The notes: generated by a model from the sequence alone, not told the origin. Shown: positions 9,935 through 19,195, counted from the stretch's first letter. The stretch: DNA of 64,000 bases from Rhodanobacter sp. (GCA_024711345.1 JANJTA010000035.1:186001-250000), one strand, 5' to 3'. Numbers and translations: made by a program.

Positions 9935-10531
9935 ATGCCCCAACCCACCGCCATCTGCGTCTACTGCGGCTCCAACAGCGGCCGGCATCCCGAGTACGCG
10001 GAACAGGCCCACGCCTTCGGCAGCGAGATGGCCCGGCGCGGCATCGCGCTGGTCTACGGCGGCGGCAACGTCGGCCTGATGGGCGTGGTGGCCGACGCGG
10101 TGCTCGCCGGCGGCGGCAAGGTAGTCGGGGTGATTCCGCGCCAGCTGGTGGAGCTGGAGGTGGCGCATCCGGGCCTGAGCGAACTGGTGGTCGTAGAGAC
10201 CATGCACCAGCGCAAGACGCGCATGTACGAGCTGTCCGACGCCTTCGTCGCCCTGCCCGGTGGCTTCGGCACCATGGACGAGATGTTCGAGATGCTGACC
10301 TGGGCCCAGCTCGGCCTGCACCGTTATCCTTGCGCCTTTCTCGACGTGCGCGGCTACTATCGAGACCTGCGCACGCTGATGGAGCACATGGTCGACGAAT
10401 CCTTCGTGAAGGCGGCGCAGCGCGACAGCATCTGGTTCGGCGACGACATTGCCGCATTGTTCGACTGGATGCGGGAGTACGAAGGCAGCTACACGCCCAA
10501 GTGGATTTCCTCCCGCAGCGTCGACGCCTGA
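9935..10531 (+). CDS. LOG-family protein (TIGR00730), probable nucleoside 5'-monophosphate phosphoribohydrolase
   Basis: 198 residues with a Rossmann-like fold. CVYCGSNSG is at the N-terminus, YGGGNVGLMG at 41-50, and the hallmark catalytic motif PGGFGTMDE at 108-116, with an RK pair just before. In plants and some bacteria this family releases cytokinin bases from their riboside monophosphates. In bacteria generally, AMP or other nucleotides are substrates, so the true role here is open. The ATG at 9935 has an AAGAAGGA ribosome-binding site. The frame is open further upstream, but that stretch runs through the REP element and is not coding. Confidence 0.85.
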   Translation: MPQPTAICVYCGSNSGRHPEYAEQAHAFGSEMARRGIALVYGGGNVGLMGVVADAVLAGGGKVVGVIPRQLVELEVAHPGLSELVVVETMHQRKTRMYELSDAFVALPGGFGTMDEMFEMLTWAQLGLHRYPCAFLDVRGYYRDLRTLMEHMVDESFVKAAQRDSIWFGDDIAALFDWMREYEGSYTPKWISSRSVDA

Positions 10532-10548
10532 TTCCGCAGGAGATCGAG

Positions 10549-11547
10549 ATGCCCCGTTTCCGCGCTTTCCGCATCCACAACGACGACGCCGGCTATCGCG
10601 CCGGCATCGAAAGCATGGACACCAGTGCGCTGTCGCCCGGCGAGGTGCTGGTCAAGGTCGCCTACTCCTCGACCAACTACAAGGACGCGCTGGCCGGCAC
10701 CGGCAAGGGCCGCATCCTGCGCCAGTACCCGCTGAACGGCGGCATCGACCTGGCCGGCCACGTGGTCGCCTCGACCGATCCGGCGTTCAGGGAAGGCGAT
10801 GCGGTGCTGTGCACCGGCAGCGGCCTGTCCGAGACGCGCGACGGCGGCTACGGCGAATACGCGCGGCTCGACGCGCGCTGGACGATCCCGCTGCCGGCCG
10901 GCTTGAGCCAGCGCGAAAGCATGATCATCGGCACCGCCGGCTTCACCGCGGCCCTGGCCCTGCTGCGCATGCAGGACAACCGGCAGTCGCCGACGCTGGG
11001 GCCGATCGCGGTGACCGGCGCCAGCGGCGGCGTCGGCATGCTGGCGATCGACATCTTCAGCCGCGCCGGCTACGAGGTGCATGCGATCAGCGGCAAGACC
11101 GACCACTTCGACTTCCTGCGCGAGCTCGGTGCCAGCGAATGCATCGACCGCCACCAGCTCGCCTTCAGCGGCAAGCCGATGGACTCCGCCCGCTTCGGCG
11201 GCGCGCTGGACAACGTCGGCGGCAGCATGCTCGGCGGTCTGCTGCCGCTCATCGCGCCGTACGGCAACGTGGCGATCTGCGGCAACGCCGGCGGCATCGC
11301 CCTGGACAGCACGGTGATGCCATTCATCATCCGCGGCGTGAGCCTGCTCGGGATCGCCTCGGCCGGCACCGCCCGCCATCTGCGCGAGCGGATCTGGCAA
11401 CACCTCGCCGGCGACTGGAAGCCACGCCACCTGCAGCGCATCGTCACCCGCGAGACCAGCCTCGAGGAGCTGCCCGGGGTGTTTGCGCACATGCTCGCCG
11501 GCGAATCGTTCGGACGCACCCTGGTGCGCGTGAGCGACGGGGTTTGA
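10549..11547 (+). CDS. MDR-family quinone/acrylyl-CoA oxidoreductase (YhdH/AcuI type)
   Basis: 332 residues of the medium-chain dehydrogenase/reductase superfamily without zinc ligands. The N-terminal catalytic domain carries SSTNYKDALAGTGKG and YPLNGGIDLAG, which are signatures of the YhdH/YhfP/AcuI subgroup. The NADPH-binding motif is VTGASGGVGMLA near residues 150-160. AcuI reduces toxic acryloyl-CoA to propionyl-CoA; YhdH is also annotated as a quinone reductase, so the substrate is uncertain. The ATG is preceded by AGGAG. It starts 17 bases after the LOG gene and is probably cotranscribed with it. Confidence 0.82.
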   Translation: MPRFRAFRIHNDDAGYRAGIESMDTSALSPGEVLVKVAYSSTNYKDALAGTGKGRILRQYPLNGGIDLAGHVVASTDPAFREGDAVLCTGSGLSETRDGGYGEYARLDARWTIPLPAGLSQRESMIIGTAGFTAALALLRMQDNRQSPTLGPIAVTGASGGVGMLAIDIFSRAGYEVHAISGKTDHFDFLRELGASECIDRHQLAFSGKPMDSARFGGALDNVGGSMLGGLLPLIAPYGNVAICGNAGGIALDSTVMPFIIRGVSLLGIASAGTARHLRERIWQHLAGDWKPRHLQRIVTRETSLEELPGVFAHMLAGESFGRTLVRVSDGV

Positions 11548-11558
11548 CGAAAGCGCGC

Positions 11559-11587
11559 TTGGAAGTCGCGCCACCACGGCTTAGAAT
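11559..11587 (+). promoter_or_regulatory. Sigma-70-type promoter of the PilH-like gene
   Basis: TTGGAA at 11559-11564 and TAGAAT at 11582-11587 with a 17-base spacer. The leader is about 25 bases and contains AGGGG before the ATG. Confidence 0.6.
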
Positions 11588-11616
11588 CAACGAAACTCGC
11601 AGGGGATTACCACCTT

Positions 11617-11982
11617 ATGGCACGCATCCTGATCGTCGACGATTCCCCGTCGCAACTGCTTGGCATCAAGCGGATCGTCGAAAAACTCGGGCATGAGACC
11701 CTTTCGGCCGAAGACGGCGCCGCGGGCGTGGAAGTGGCCAAGGCGGAAAAGCCCGACCTGATCCTGATGGATGTGGTGATGCCCAACCTCAACGGCTTCC
11801 AGGCCACCCGCACGATCAGCAAGAACGCCGACACCGCGCACATTCCGATCATCCTGGTGACCACCAAGGACCAGGAAACCGACCGCGTCTGGGGCATGCG
11901 CCAGGGCGCCAAGGCCTACGTGACCAAGCCGATCAAGGAAGAGGAACTGCTCAAGGCGCTGCAGGAATTCCTGCCGGGCTGA
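11617..11982 (+). CDS. pilH: Single-domain response regulator, PilH-like (twitching motility)
   Basis: 121 residues, a lone CheY-like receiver. The phosphoacceptor is D52 in LMDVVMP, with acidic pair D8/D9, T82 and K104 in the expected places. The stretch VTTKDQETDRVWGMRQGAK and PNLNGFQATR are close to Pseudomonas PilH, which acts in the Chp chemosensory pathway controlling type IV pili. No pilG, pilI, pilJ or chpA lies nearby, so the name rests on sequence resemblance. It has its own promoter and a terminator 27 bases past its stop. Confidence 0.75.
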   Translation: MARILIVDDSPSQLLGIKRIVEKLGHETLSAEDGAAGVEVAKAEKPDLILMDVVMPNLNGFQATRTISKNADTAHIPIILVTTKDQETDRVWGMRQGAKAYVTKPIKEEELLKALQEFLPG

Positions 11983-12009
11983 TCTCACTCCCCCACCCAT
12001 GCTTCACGA

Positions 12010-12034
12010 AAAACGGCGCCTCAGGCGCCGTTTT
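12010..12034. terminator. Bidirectional intrinsic terminator
   Basis: AAAACGGCGCC(tca)GGCGCCGTTTT: 11 perfect base pairs with T runs in both directions, between the convergent PilH-like and DnaJ-like genes. Confidence 0.9.
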
Positions 12035-12053
12035 CGTTTGTGCCGCCCGCGAT

Positions 12054-12947
12054 TCAGTGACGCGGATCGAAATTGGCGAATGCCTCGTGCAGCGCCTCGT
12101 ACGCGGCGCGCTGTTTGTCGCTCTCCGCCGCCGGCGTCCGGATCGACAGCTCCACCAGCTGATCGCCCGGATTCGCGCCGGGCATGCCACGCCCCTTCAG
12201 GCGCAGTTTGCGCCCCGACTGCGAACCGGCCGGGATGCGCAGGTCGACCGTGCCGGCCAGCGTCGGCACCGGCACGGTGGCGCCCAGCGCGGCTTCCCAC
12301 GGTGCGATCGGCAACACGTGCACCACATTGCGGCCGTCCAGCCGGAAACGCGCATCGTCGCGGATGCCCACCTCCAGCAGCAGGTCGCCATTCGGTCCGC
12401 CGCCCATGCCGGGATGGCCCTGGCCGGACAGGCGGATCACCTGGCCCGGCTGGATGCCCGCCGGAATCTTCACTTCCAGCACACGCTCGCCACCTGCCTG
12501 ATCCTGCATGGCCAGCCGCGTGCGGCCACCGTCGAACGCGGTCTGCAGGTCGATCTGCACCGAGGCCTGCACGTCGCGGCCGCGACGCGAGCGCGGCTGC
12601 CCGCGATGGCCGCCGGCAGCACCGCGACCGAACAGGCTCTCGAAGAAATCGCTGAAGTCGCTGTCGCCGCCGCCGAAACCCTGCTGCCCCTGCCAGCCCG
12701 GCGGCGGCCGGAACTGCTCGCCCTGCCGGTAGCCGCCGGCACGCAGCTGGTCATAGGAGCGCCGCTTCTCGGCGTCCTTGAGCACCTCGTTGGCCTCGTT
12801 GATCGCCTTGAACTTCTCCTCGGCGCCGGTTTCCTTGTTCTTGTCCGGGTGGTACTTGCGCGCCAGCTTGCGATACGCGGCCTTGATCTCGGCCTCGCTC
12901 GCCTCGGGCTTCACGCCCAGGATGTCGTAATAGTCTTTGAATTCCAC
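12054..12947 (-). CDS. cbpA: DnaJ-class J-domain co-chaperone, CbpA-like
   Basis: 297 residues. Residues 1-65 are a J domain with HPD at 33-35 (KYHPDKNK), which stimulates DnaK ATPase. A Gly/Phe/Arg-rich region ([18 protein letters not shown]) follows, then two C-terminal substrate-binding domains. There is no zinc-finger domain, which makes it type II like CbpA rather than DnaJ. The GTG at 12947 is chosen because the J domain starts right there and GGGAGCGG precedes it. It lies 95 bases downstream of hsp20, separated by a strong stem-loop, and is probably induced from the same heat-shock promoter. Confidence 0.85.
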   Translation of the reverse strand: MEFKDYYDILGVKPEASEAEIKAAYRKLARKYHPDKNKETGAEEKFKAINEANEVLKDAEKRRSYDQLRAGGYRQGEQFRPPPGWQGQQGFGGGDSDFSDFFESLFGRGAAGGHRGQPRSRRGRDVQASVQIDLQTAFDGGRTRLAMQDQAGGERVLEVKIPAGIQPGQVIRLSGQGHPGMGGGPNGDLLLEVGIRDDARFRLDGRNVVHVLPIAPWEAALGATVPVPTLAGTVDLRIPAGSQSGRKLRLKGRGMPGANPGDQLVELSIRTPAAESDKQRAAYEALHEAFANFDPRH

Positions 12948-12984
12948 GCACCGCTCCCGCCGGTTCGATCCCGTCCACACGCGA

Positions 12985-13018
12985 CGACCTGCCGCGGATC
13001 ATGGTCCGCGGCAGGTCG
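12985..13018 (-). other. 14-bp perfect stem-loop between hsp20 and the J-domain gene
   Basis: CGACCTGCCGCGGA at 12985-12998 pairs perfectly with 13005-13018 across a 6-base loop. No T tract follows on the minus strand, so it is more likely a processing, pausing or stabilising element than a full terminator. Confidence 0.6.
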
Positions 13019-13042
13019 CCCGCGCAACACTCGCGAAACGCC

Positions 13043-13501
13043 TCAGGCGCCGGTGTTGATGGTGATGCGGCGCGGTGTGGTTTCCGCCTTCTTCGGAATG
13101 ACGATCTCCAGCACGCCGTGCTTGCCATGCGCGGTGACGCCGTCGGCGTCAGCGCTGTCCGGCAGCGCGAAACGGCGGTGGAACACGCCGTGCGAGCGCT
13201 CCAGCCGGGTGAACTTGCCGTTCTGCTCGCGGTTCTCCACGGTGCGCTCGCCCTTGATGGTGAGGATGCCCTTCTCCATGCTCACCTCGATCTGCTCCGG
13301 ATCCACACCCGGCACGTCGGCATAGATCACGAAGCGCTTGTCCTCTTCCTTGATGTCCACGCGCGGCGCCCACTGGCTGGTCACCACGTTGGACTGGTCC
13401 GTCTCGGTCGGGTTGCCCAGCAGGCGGTCGAACGCCTCGCGGATGTCCCCCATGTTGGCCACGCCGGCCGGATTCCACGGAAAATTGCGACTCAGATTCA
13501 T
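13043..13501 (-). CDS. Small heat-shock protein of the Hsp20/alpha-crystallin family
   Basis: 152 residues. An N-terminal arm is followed by an alpha-crystallin domain (about 45-140): WAPRVDIKEEDKRFVIYADVPG at its start and GVLEIVIPKK near its end. The short tail ITINTGA holds the I-x-I type motif needed for oligomer assembly. ATP-independent holdase for unfolding proteins. A near-perfect GAGGAGG ribosome-binding site fixes the ATG. Upstream is a sigma-32-type promoter, and the next gene downstream encodes a J-domain co-chaperone, so the pair links holding with DnaK-dependent refolding. Confidence 0.92.
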   Translation of the reverse strand: MNLSRNFPWNPAGVANMGDIREAFDRLLGNPTETDQSNVVTSQWAPRVDIKEEDKRFVIYADVPGVDPEQIEVSMEKGILTIKGERTVENREQNGKFTRLERSHGVFHRRFALPDSADADGVTAHGKHGVLEIVIPKKAETTPRRITINTGA

Positions 13502-13553
13502 GTTCGTACCTCCTCGTCGATAAGGGTCTGCGGCGCGATGCCGCCTGCCCGGG

Positions 13554-13582
13554 AAATGGGTTTGCAGGGTTCCCGATTCAAG
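13554..13582 (-). promoter_or_regulatory. Sigma-32 heat-shock promoter
   Basis: On the minus strand CTTGAA, a 16-base spacer and CCCATTT match the RpoH consensus (CTTGAAA / CCCCATnT) closely. It sits about 55 bases upstream of the hsp20 ATG. Confidence 0.75.
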
Positions 13583-13606
13583 GCGACAAGCTTCATCCCG
13601 GGGCGC

Positions 13607-13612
13607 TAGCAT
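13607..13612 (+). promoter_or_regulatory. Candidate -10 box for the peroxiredoxin gene
   Basis: TAGCAT, 31 bases upstream of the ATG at 13644. A transcript from here would begin near 13619, which favours the start at 13644 over the in-frame ATG at 13611. Confidence 0.35.
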
Positions 13613-13643
13613 GGCGGGGTTGCCCATGAAGGAAGCCCGTACC

Positions 13644-14126
13644 ATGACCATCCAGATCGGCCAGTCGCTGCCGGACGTGGAACTGTCGGCGGTCGGCGAA
13701 GAAATCCACCCTTGCCGCACCGGCGAACTGTTCGCCGGAAGCCGCGTGGTGTTGTTCGCCGTCCCTGGCGCGTTCACGCCGACCTGTTCCAGCCGGCACC
13801 TCCCCGGCTATGCGCAACGCTACGCCGAGTTCGAGGAAGCCGGGGTGAAGGTGATGTGCCTGGCGGTGAACGACGCCTACGTGATGCAGGCCTGGGCCCG
13901 CGACCAGCAGGTGCCCCGGGGGTTGCTGATGCTGGCCGACGGCAATGCCAGCTTCACCCGCGCGCTGGGCCTGGAACTGGACGGCACCGCCTACGGCATG
14001 GGCCTGCGCGCGCGCCGCTTCGCGCTGTACGCGGAAGACGGCGTGGTGCGCCTGCTGCACGTGGAGGCGCCCGGCGAGCTGCGCGTGTCCACCGCCGAGG
14101 CGATGCTGGCGGCAATTCCCCACTGA
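13644..14126 (+). CDS. Peroxiredoxin, Prx5 family
   Basis: 160 residues, the normal length for bacterial type-5 peroxiredoxins, which reduce hydroperoxides using glutathione or glutaredoxin. The peroxidatic cysteine is C48 in PGAFTPTCSSRHLPGY. The typical VNDAYVMQAWA and LADGNASFTRALGL segments follow. No resolving Cys of the 2-Cys Prx type is obvious, as expected for this group, and no glutaredoxin domain is fused. The ATG has GGAAG upstream. It diverges from the hsp20 operon and ends at a terminator shared with gyrA. Confidence 0.9.
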   Translation: MTIQIGQSLPDVELSAVGEEIHPCRTGELFAGSRVVLFAVPGAFTPTCSSRHLPGYAQRYAEFEEAGVKVMCLAVNDAYVMQAWARDQQVPRGLLMLADGNASFTRALGLELDGTAYGMGLRARRFALYAEDGVVRLLHVEAPGELRVSTAEAMLAAIPH

Positions 14127-14129
14127 AAG

Positions 14130-14156
14130 AAAAACCCCGGCATGGCCGGGGTTTTT
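14130..14156. terminator. Bidirectional intrinsic terminator
   Basis: AAAAACCCCGGC(atg)GCCGGGGTTTTT: 12 perfect base pairs with T runs both ways, between the convergent peroxiredoxin and gyrA genes. Confidence 0.93.
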
Positions 14157-14172
14157 CGCTTCGCCGCCCGCC

Positions 14173-16776
14173 TTACTCGGCGGATGCCGTCGGGGAGCCG
14201 CCGTCATCGGCCGGCTCCGGCGTCGCGCCGGATGCGGCGTCTTCGCCGTTGTCCTCGTCCGCCTCCAGTCGCATCACGCTGACCAGCGTCTCCTCGGCCG
14301 GCAGGCGGATCAGGGTGACGCCCTGGGTGTTGCGTCCGAGCTGGGAGACTTCCGCCACGCGGGTACGCACCAGCGTGCCCTTGTCGGAAATCAGCATCAG
14401 CTCGTGCGCCTCGCTGACCTGCACCGCAGCAACCAGCGCGCCGTTGCGTTCGGAGCACTGGATGCCGATCACGCCCTGGGTGCCACGGCCCTTCTTGGGG
14501 AACTCGTCGAGCCGGGTGCGCTTGCCGTAACCCCGCGCCGTCGCGGTGAGGATGTCGCCCTCGGCCGCCACGATCAGCGAGACCACCTCGGCCCCGTCCG
14601 CCAGTCGCATGCCACGCACGCCGGTGGCGGTGCGGCCCATCGAACGCACCGTGTTCTCGTCGAAGCGGTTGACCTTGCCGTTGGAGGCGAACAGCAGGAT
14701 GTCGCTGTTGCCGTCGGTGAGTTCCACGTTGACCAGCGCGTCGCCCTCGTCGAGCCTGATCGCCTGCTTGCCCTTCTGCAGCTGGTAGGCGAATTCGGTC
14801 AGCGGGGTCTTCTTGACCGTACCGTGCTTCGTCGCGAAGAACACGTAGCGGTCGTCGGCGTATTCGCGCACCGGCAGCACGGCCTGCACCTTCTCGCCTT
14901 CGCCCAGCGGCAGCAGGTTGATGATCGGTTTGCCGCGCGCGCCGGAACCGGCCTCCGGTATCTGGTAGACCTTGAGCCAGTAGACGCGGCCGGTGCTGGT
15001 GAAGGTGAGCAGGGTGTCGTGCGTGTTGACCACCCACAGCTGCTCGACGACGTCCTCGTCCTTCAGTGCGGAAGCCGAGCGACCCCTGCCGCCGCGCCGC
15101 TGCGCGCGGTACGCGCTGGCCGGCTGGCGCTTGACGTAGCCGGTGAGCGACAGCGTCACCACCATGTCTTCCGGCGCGATCAGGTCGAGGACGTTCAAGT
15201 CCTCCTGCGAGTGCTGGATCTCGGTGCGGCGCGCATCGCCGAACTCGGCCTTGATCGCCTCCAGTTCCTCGCGGATCACCGCGAGCAGGCGGTCCGGGTT
15301 TTCCAGGATTTCGATCAGGCCGCGGATGGTTTCCAGGATCTGCCGGTATTCGTCGGAAAGCTTCTCCTGCTCCAGCCCGGTCAGACGGTTCAGGCGCATC
15401 GCCAGGATTTCCAGCGCCTGCGCCTCGGACAGCTGGTAGCCGTCGGGCTTGAGGCCGTCGCGCGGGTCCATGTCCTCCGGCCGCGAAGCGCCGGCGCCGG
15501 CCGCGGAGAGCAGCGCGCCGACCATGCCCGGTTGCCACTTGCGCGCCAGCATGCGTTCGCGCGCCTCCTGCGGCGACGCCGAGGTCTTGATCAGCTCGAT
15601 CATCTCGTCGATGTTGGCCAGCGCGACGGTGAGGCCTTCGAGGATATGCGCCCGGGCGCGCGCCTTGCGCAGCTCGAAAATGGTGCGGCGGGTGACCACC
15701 TCGCGCCGGTGCCGGATGAATGCCTCGAGGATGTCCTTGAGGTTCAGCAGCTTCGGCTGACCGTCCAGCAGCGCCACCATGTTGATGCCGAAGGTGACCT
15801 GCAACTGGGTCTGCTGGAACAGGTTGTTCAGCACCACGTCGCCCATCGCGTCGCGACGGATCTCGATGACCACGCGCATGCCGTCCTTGTCGGACTCGTC
15901 GCGCAGCTCGCTGATGCCCTCGATCTTCTTTTCCTTGACCAACTCGGCGATCTTCTCGATCAGCCGCGCCTTGTTCACCTGGTACGGCAATTCGTGGACG
16001 ATGATCGTCTCGCGGCCGTTCGACTCGGTCTCGATCTCGGCCTTGGCGCGCACCAGGATGCGGCCGCGGCCGGTGCGGTAGGCCTCGATGATGCCGGACG
16101 AACCGTTGATGATGCCGTGGGTCGGGAAGTCCGGGCCCGGGATGTAGTGCATCAGCTCGTCGATCGAGAGCGCGGGTTCGTCGATCAGCGCGATCGTCGC
16201 CGCGATCACCTCGTTGAGGTTGTGCGGCGGGATATTGGTGGCCATGCCGACCGCGATACCGGCCGAGCCGTTCACCAGCAGGTTCGGCACGCGGGTGGGC
16301 AACACCAGCGGTTCCTGCTCGCTCTCGTCGTAGTTCGGGCCGAAATCGACGGTTTCCTTGTCGATGTCGGCCAGCAGCTCGTGGGTGAGCCGCGACATGC
16401 GCACCTCGGTGTAGCGCATCGCCGCGGCACTGTCGCCGTCGACCGAACCGAAGTTGCCCTGGCCGTCGACCATCAGGTAACGCAGCGAGAACGGCTGCGC
16501 CATGCGCACGATGGCGTCGTAGACCGACTGGTCGCCATGGGGATGGTACTTACCGATCACGTCGCCGACCACGCGGGCCGACTTCTTGTATGGCTTGTTC
16601 CACACGTTGCCGAGTTCGTTCATCGCGAACAGCACGCGGCGATGCACGGGTTTCAGGCCATCGCGGACGTCCGGAAGTGCGCGGCCCACGATCACGCTCA
16701 TGGCGTAATCGAGATAGCTCTGACGCATCTCGTCCTCGATGTTGACGCGAATCACTTCTTTGGCGAGCTCTGCCAT
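14173..16776 (-). CDS. gyrA: DNA gyrase subunit A
   Basis: 867 residues. Breakage-reunion subunit of type II topoisomerase. The active-site Tyr is Y122 in AAMRYTEVR. The quinolone pocket reads [10 protein letters not shown], with Gln at 83 and Ser at 84, where E. coli has Ser and Ala; D87 is kept. The GyrA box is QRRGGRGRS, followed by the C-terminal beta-pinwheel repeats and an acidic tail. An in-frame TTG lies one codon upstream, but the ATG at 16776 has AGGGAAG upstream and gives E. coli numbering. The leader carries a terminator-like hairpin only 20 bases before the start. Confidence 0.98.
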   Translation of the reverse strand: MAELAKEVIRVNIEDEMRQSYLDYAMSVIVGRALPDVRDGLKPVHRRVLFAMNELGNVWNKPYKKSARVVGDVIGKYHPHGDQSVYDAIVRMAQPFSLRYLMVDGQGNFGSVDGDSAAAMRYTEVRMSRLTHELLADIDKETVDFGPNYDESEQEPLVLPTRVPNLLVNGSAGIAVGMATNIPPHNLNEVIAATIALIDEPALSIDELMHYIPGPDFPTHGIINGSSGIIEAYRTGRGRILVRAKAEIETESNGRETIIVHELPYQVNKARLIEKIAELVKEKKIEGISELRDESDKDGMRVVIEIRRDAMGDVVLNNLFQQTQLQVTFGINMVALLDGQPKLLNLKDILEAFIRHRREVVTRRTIFELRKARARAHILEGLTVALANIDEMIELIKTSASPQEARERMLARKWQPGMVGALLSAAGAGASRPEDMDPRDGLKPDGYQLSEAQALEILAMRLNRLTGLEQEKLSDEYRQILETIRGLIEILENPDRLLAVIREELEAIKAEFGDARRTEIQHSQEDLNVLDLIAPEDMVVTLSLTGYVKRQPASAYRAQRRGGRGRSASALKDEDVVEQLWVVNTHDTLLTFTSTGRVYWLKVYQIPEAGSGARGKPIINLLPLGEGEKVQAVLPVREYADDRYVFFATKHGTVKKTPLTEFAYQLQKGKQAIRLDEGDALVNVELTDGNSDILLFASNGKVNRFDENTVRSMGRTATGVRGMRLADGAEVVSLIVAAEGDILTATARGYGKRTRLDEFPKKGRGTQGVIGIQCSERNGALVAAVQVSEAHELMLISDKGTLVRTRVAEVSQLGRNTQGVTLIRLPAEETLVSVMRLEADEDNGEDAASGATPEPADDGGSPTASAE

Positions 16777-16796
16777 CAATCGGCTTCCCTGATAAC

Positions 16797-16844
16797 AAAA
16801 AAAAGGGCCCCGGCGCCGCGCCTCAAGCGCATGCGCCAGGCCCC
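16797..16844 (-). terminator. Intrinsic-terminator-like hairpin with T8 run inside the gyrA leader
   Basis: On the minus strand GGGGCCTGGCGC pairs with GCGCCGGGGCCC (11 of 12 pairs, one G-G mismatch, one G-T). A GCGC-TTGAG-GCGC mini-stem sits in the loop, and eight Ts follow. The gyrA ATG is only 20 bases further on. The only good promoter lies upstream of the hairpin (16860-16868), so it could act as an attenuator of gyrA as well as stop mtnA read-through. Confidence 0.75.
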
Positions 16845-16859
16845 GAAATCAACCTTGAA

Positions 16860-16868
16860 AGTGTAGCA
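16860..16868 (-). promoter_or_regulatory. Extended -10 promoter of gyrA
   Basis: TGC-TACACT on the minus strand is an extended -10 element, with a TTGACG further upstream at too short a spacing to be its -35. The predicted leader is about 80 bases and includes the hairpin at 16797-16844. The rest of the 268-base gap up to mtnA shows only a small AGGATT/AATCCT hairpin near 16890. Confidence 0.5.
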
Positions 16869-17044
16869 TGAACGACGTCAAAAAGACAGGATTTAATCCT
16901 TTCCAATCAACGACTTGCGACAGGATGCCGGCGCGCGACGGCAGCCTCGCGGCGACTGCCGAAAAATTGAGCAGGACGATGGGCGCGACTTACCGGCCTG
17001 GCGCCTGCGGCAAGCGCTAATCACGGCTTCCGGGTGAGGGCGTT

Positions 17045-18064
17045 TCAGCGCCCGAACATGGCCTGCATCGCCATGGCATTCGGCCGCTCGATCACGCCGC
17101 GCTCGGTCACGATGGCGTCGATCAGCTCCGCCGGAGCCACGTCGAACACCGGGTTCCAGGCCTGCGCTCCTTCGACCACGGTGCGGTGGCCAGCGGTACT
17201 CAGCAACTCGGCCGGATCGCGCAACTCGATCTCGATCTCCTCGCCGCTGCCGGTGGCCATGTCGACGGTGGAGGATGGCGCCACCACCATGAACTTCACG
17301 CCGTGGTACTTCGCCGCGATCGCCAGCTGATAGGTGCCGATCTTGTTCGCGGTATCGCCGTTGGCGGCAATCCGGTCGGCGCCCACGATCACCCACTGCA
17401 CCGCACCGGACTTCATCAGGTGCGCGGCAGCGGAATCGGCGATCAGCTGCGCCGGGATGCCGTCGCGCACCAGCTCCCACATGGTCAACCGCGCGCCCTG
17501 CTGCCATGGCCGGGTTTCGCCGGCGTAGACGCGCGCGATCCGGTCCGCCGCCACGCCGGCACGAATCACCCCCAGCGCGGTACCGTAGCCGGCGGTGGCC
17601 AGCGAACCGGTGTTGCAATGAGTCACCACGCCCGAGCCCGGCGCGATCAGCCCGGCGCCCAGCTCGCCCATGCGTCGGTTGGCGGCAAGATCCTCGTCCT
17701 GGATCGCCTGCGCTTCGCGCAGCAACGCATCGGCATCGGCGCCGGCGGCGAGGCGTCGTTTCATCCGGTCCAGCGCCCACATCAGGTTTACCGCGGTGGG
17801 ACGCGCGGCGCGCAGCGTGGCCAGCACCGGTTCCAGCGGCACGCCCTGCTGCGCCGCCATCGCCACGCCCCAGGCCGCGGCGATGCCGATCGCCGGCGCG
17901 CCGCGCACGGCCAGGCTGCGGATCGCCTCGGTCACCTGCGCGGCGTCACGGCAGTCGATCCAGCGTTCCTCGCCGGGCAACAAGCGCTGGTCGAGCAGGC
18001 GCAGATGATCGCCCTGCCACTGCACGGCGCGGATGGAATCGTGGGTTTCGGCGGTGATCGTCAT
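17045..18064 (-). CDS. mtnA: S-methyl-5-thioribose-1-phosphate isomerase
   Basis: Converts 5-methylthioribose-1-phosphate to the ribulose form in the methionine salvage pathway. 339 residues, eIF2B-alpha-like fold. The catalytic pair is visible as C150 in [14 protein letters not shown] and D230 in [28 protein letters not shown] near the N-terminus binds substrate phosphate. The frame is open further upstream, but the ATG at 18064 is where homology begins. A GATAAT box ends just 6 bases before that ATG and there is no ribosome-binding site, suggesting a leaderless transcript. No other salvage genes are in the window. Confidence 0.93.
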   Translation of the reverse strand: MTITAETHDSIRAVQWQGDHLRLLDQRLLPGEERWIDCRDAAQVTEAIRSLAVRGAPAIGIAAAWGVAMAAQQGVPLEPVLATLRAARPTAVNLMWALDRMKRRLAAGADADALLREAQAIQDEDLAANRRMGELGAGLIAPGSGVVTHCNTGSLATAGYGTALGVIRAGVAADRIARVYAGETRPWQQGARLTMWELVRDGIPAQLIADSAAAHLMKSGAVQWVIVGADRIAANGDTANKIGTYQLAIAAKYHGVKFMVVAPSSTVDMATGSGEEIEIELRDPAELLSTAGHRTVVEGAQAWNPVFDVAPAELIDAIVTERGVIERPNAMAMQAMFGR

Positions 18065-18070
18065 CCGGCC

Positions 18071-18108
18071 ATTATCGCCTGCCGCACATGCCTTGCGCAC
18101 GGCAGGCG
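18071..18108 (-). promoter_or_regulatory. mtnA -10 box overlapping a phaC-mtnA stem-loop
   Basis: GATAAT (minus strand, 18071-18076) lies 6 bases before the mtnA ATG. The stem-loop CGCCTGCCG (18076-18084) with CGGCAGGCG (18100-18108) follows the phaC stop by 8 bases and touches the -10 box. The hairpin may mark the phaC 3' end and the box a separate mtnA start. Confidence 0.45.
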
Positions 18109-18116
18109 GCGACGAA

Positions 18117-19184
18117 TCAGTCGCGCTGGCGCAACCACTGGTGGATCGCCGGCGGCACCTCGCGCTGGGCGCGGCCGGAGACATAGATGCCGATGTGGCC
18201 GCCCTTGAACGCGAGCTGGGTGTAATCGGTGGTGCCAACGTGCTTGCCCAGTGCGCGCGAGGCATCCGGCGGCACCAGGTGATCCTGCTCGGCGAAGATA
18301 TTCAGCACCGGCTGGGTGATCAGCCCCAGATCCACCGGCTTGCCGCCAATCTCCAGCGTACCCTTGACCAGCTTGTTGCCCTGGTAGAAATCCTTGATGA
18401 ACTGGCGGAACGCCTCGCCAGCCTGGTCGGGCGAGTCGAAGATCCAGCGCTCCATGCGCAGGAAGTTCTCCAGTTCGGCCGGATTGTCGAGGATGTCGAC
18501 CATGCCGATGTACTTCTGCTGGTTCAGCCGCAGCGGCTTCAGCGTGAGGTAAACGTAGTTCATCAACCCGGCGGGGATGTTGCCCATGGTGTCGACGAAC
18601 AGGTCCACGTCCATGCGGCGGCACCAGTGCGACAGCATGTTGTCCGGCGTGTGGAAATCCACCGGGGTGACCATGGTGATCAGGTTCTTCACCTTGTCCG
18701 GATGCAGCGCGGTATAGCACAGCGAGAACGCACCACCCTGGCAGATGCCGAGCAGGTTGATCGCATCCAGATCGTGCCGCGCGCGCACTGCATCGACACA
18801 GCGGTCGAGATAGCCGTTGATGTAGTCGTCCAGCGTGAGCCAGCGGTCGGCGCCGTCGGGATAGCCCCAGTCGATCAGGTAGACGTCCTCGCCCTGCTCC
18901 AGCAGGTTGCGCACCATCGAGCGGTCGGCCTGCAGGTCGGTCATCCATACCGTGTTGACCAGCGCGTAGACGATCAGCAGCGGTGTCTTCGCGGTGGCCT
19001 TGCCGTGGCCGGTGAAGTGCCACACCTTCAGTTTGTCCTCGCTGTAGACCAGCTCGCGCGGGGTGTTCGCGTATTCGGGTTCGCGCATGTGGCGCAGGTT
19101 GGCCATGCCGGCGGCCAGCTTGCGCTGGAAGGTGGCGATGTCGGCCAGCGCCCGGGTCGGATCGATGCGGATGGGCATTTGCAT
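18117..19184 (-). CDS. phaC: Class III poly(R)-hydroxyalkanoate synthase, catalytic subunit
   Basis: Polymerises (R)-3-hydroxyacyl-CoA into storage polyester, working with PhaE at the granule surface. The 355 residues match class III PhaC (about 355) rather than the longer class I and II enzymes. The alpha/beta-hydrolase nucleophile is C148 in the lipase-like box [33 protein letters not shown] and the catalytic-His segment [12 protein letters not shown] are all in place. The ATG at 19184 follows GGGAGAG; upstream sequence in the same frame overlaps phaE and is not coding. It starts 11 bases after phaE, in one operon. No phaA or phaB is nearby. Confidence 0.95.
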   Translation of the reverse strand: MQMPIRIDPTRALADIATFQRKLAAGMANLRHMREPEYANTPRELVYSEDKLKVWHFTGHGKATAKTPLLIVYALVNTVWMTDLQADRSMVRNLLEQGEDVYLIDWGYPDGADRWLTLDDYINGYLDRCVDAVRARHDLDAINLLGICQGGAFSLCYTALHPDKVKNLITMVTPVDFHTPDNMLSHWCRRMDVDLFVDTMGNIPAGLMNYVYLTLKPLRLNQQKYIGMVDILDNPAELENFLRMERWIFDSPDQAGEAFRQFIKDFYQGNKLVKGTLEIGGKPVDLGLITQPVLNIFAEQDHLVPPDASRALGKHVGTTDYTQLAFKGGHIGIYVSGRAQREVPPAIHQWLRQRD

Positions 19185-19195
19185 GATGGCTCTCC

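Noticed and set aside
16516-16548. GyrA Gln83 as an acquired fluoroquinolone resistance mutation
   Set aside because: Gln needs more than the usual single-step change from Ser, Ser84 is also non-enteric, and I recall Gln at this site as natural in related genera. It is kept only as a lineage observation.
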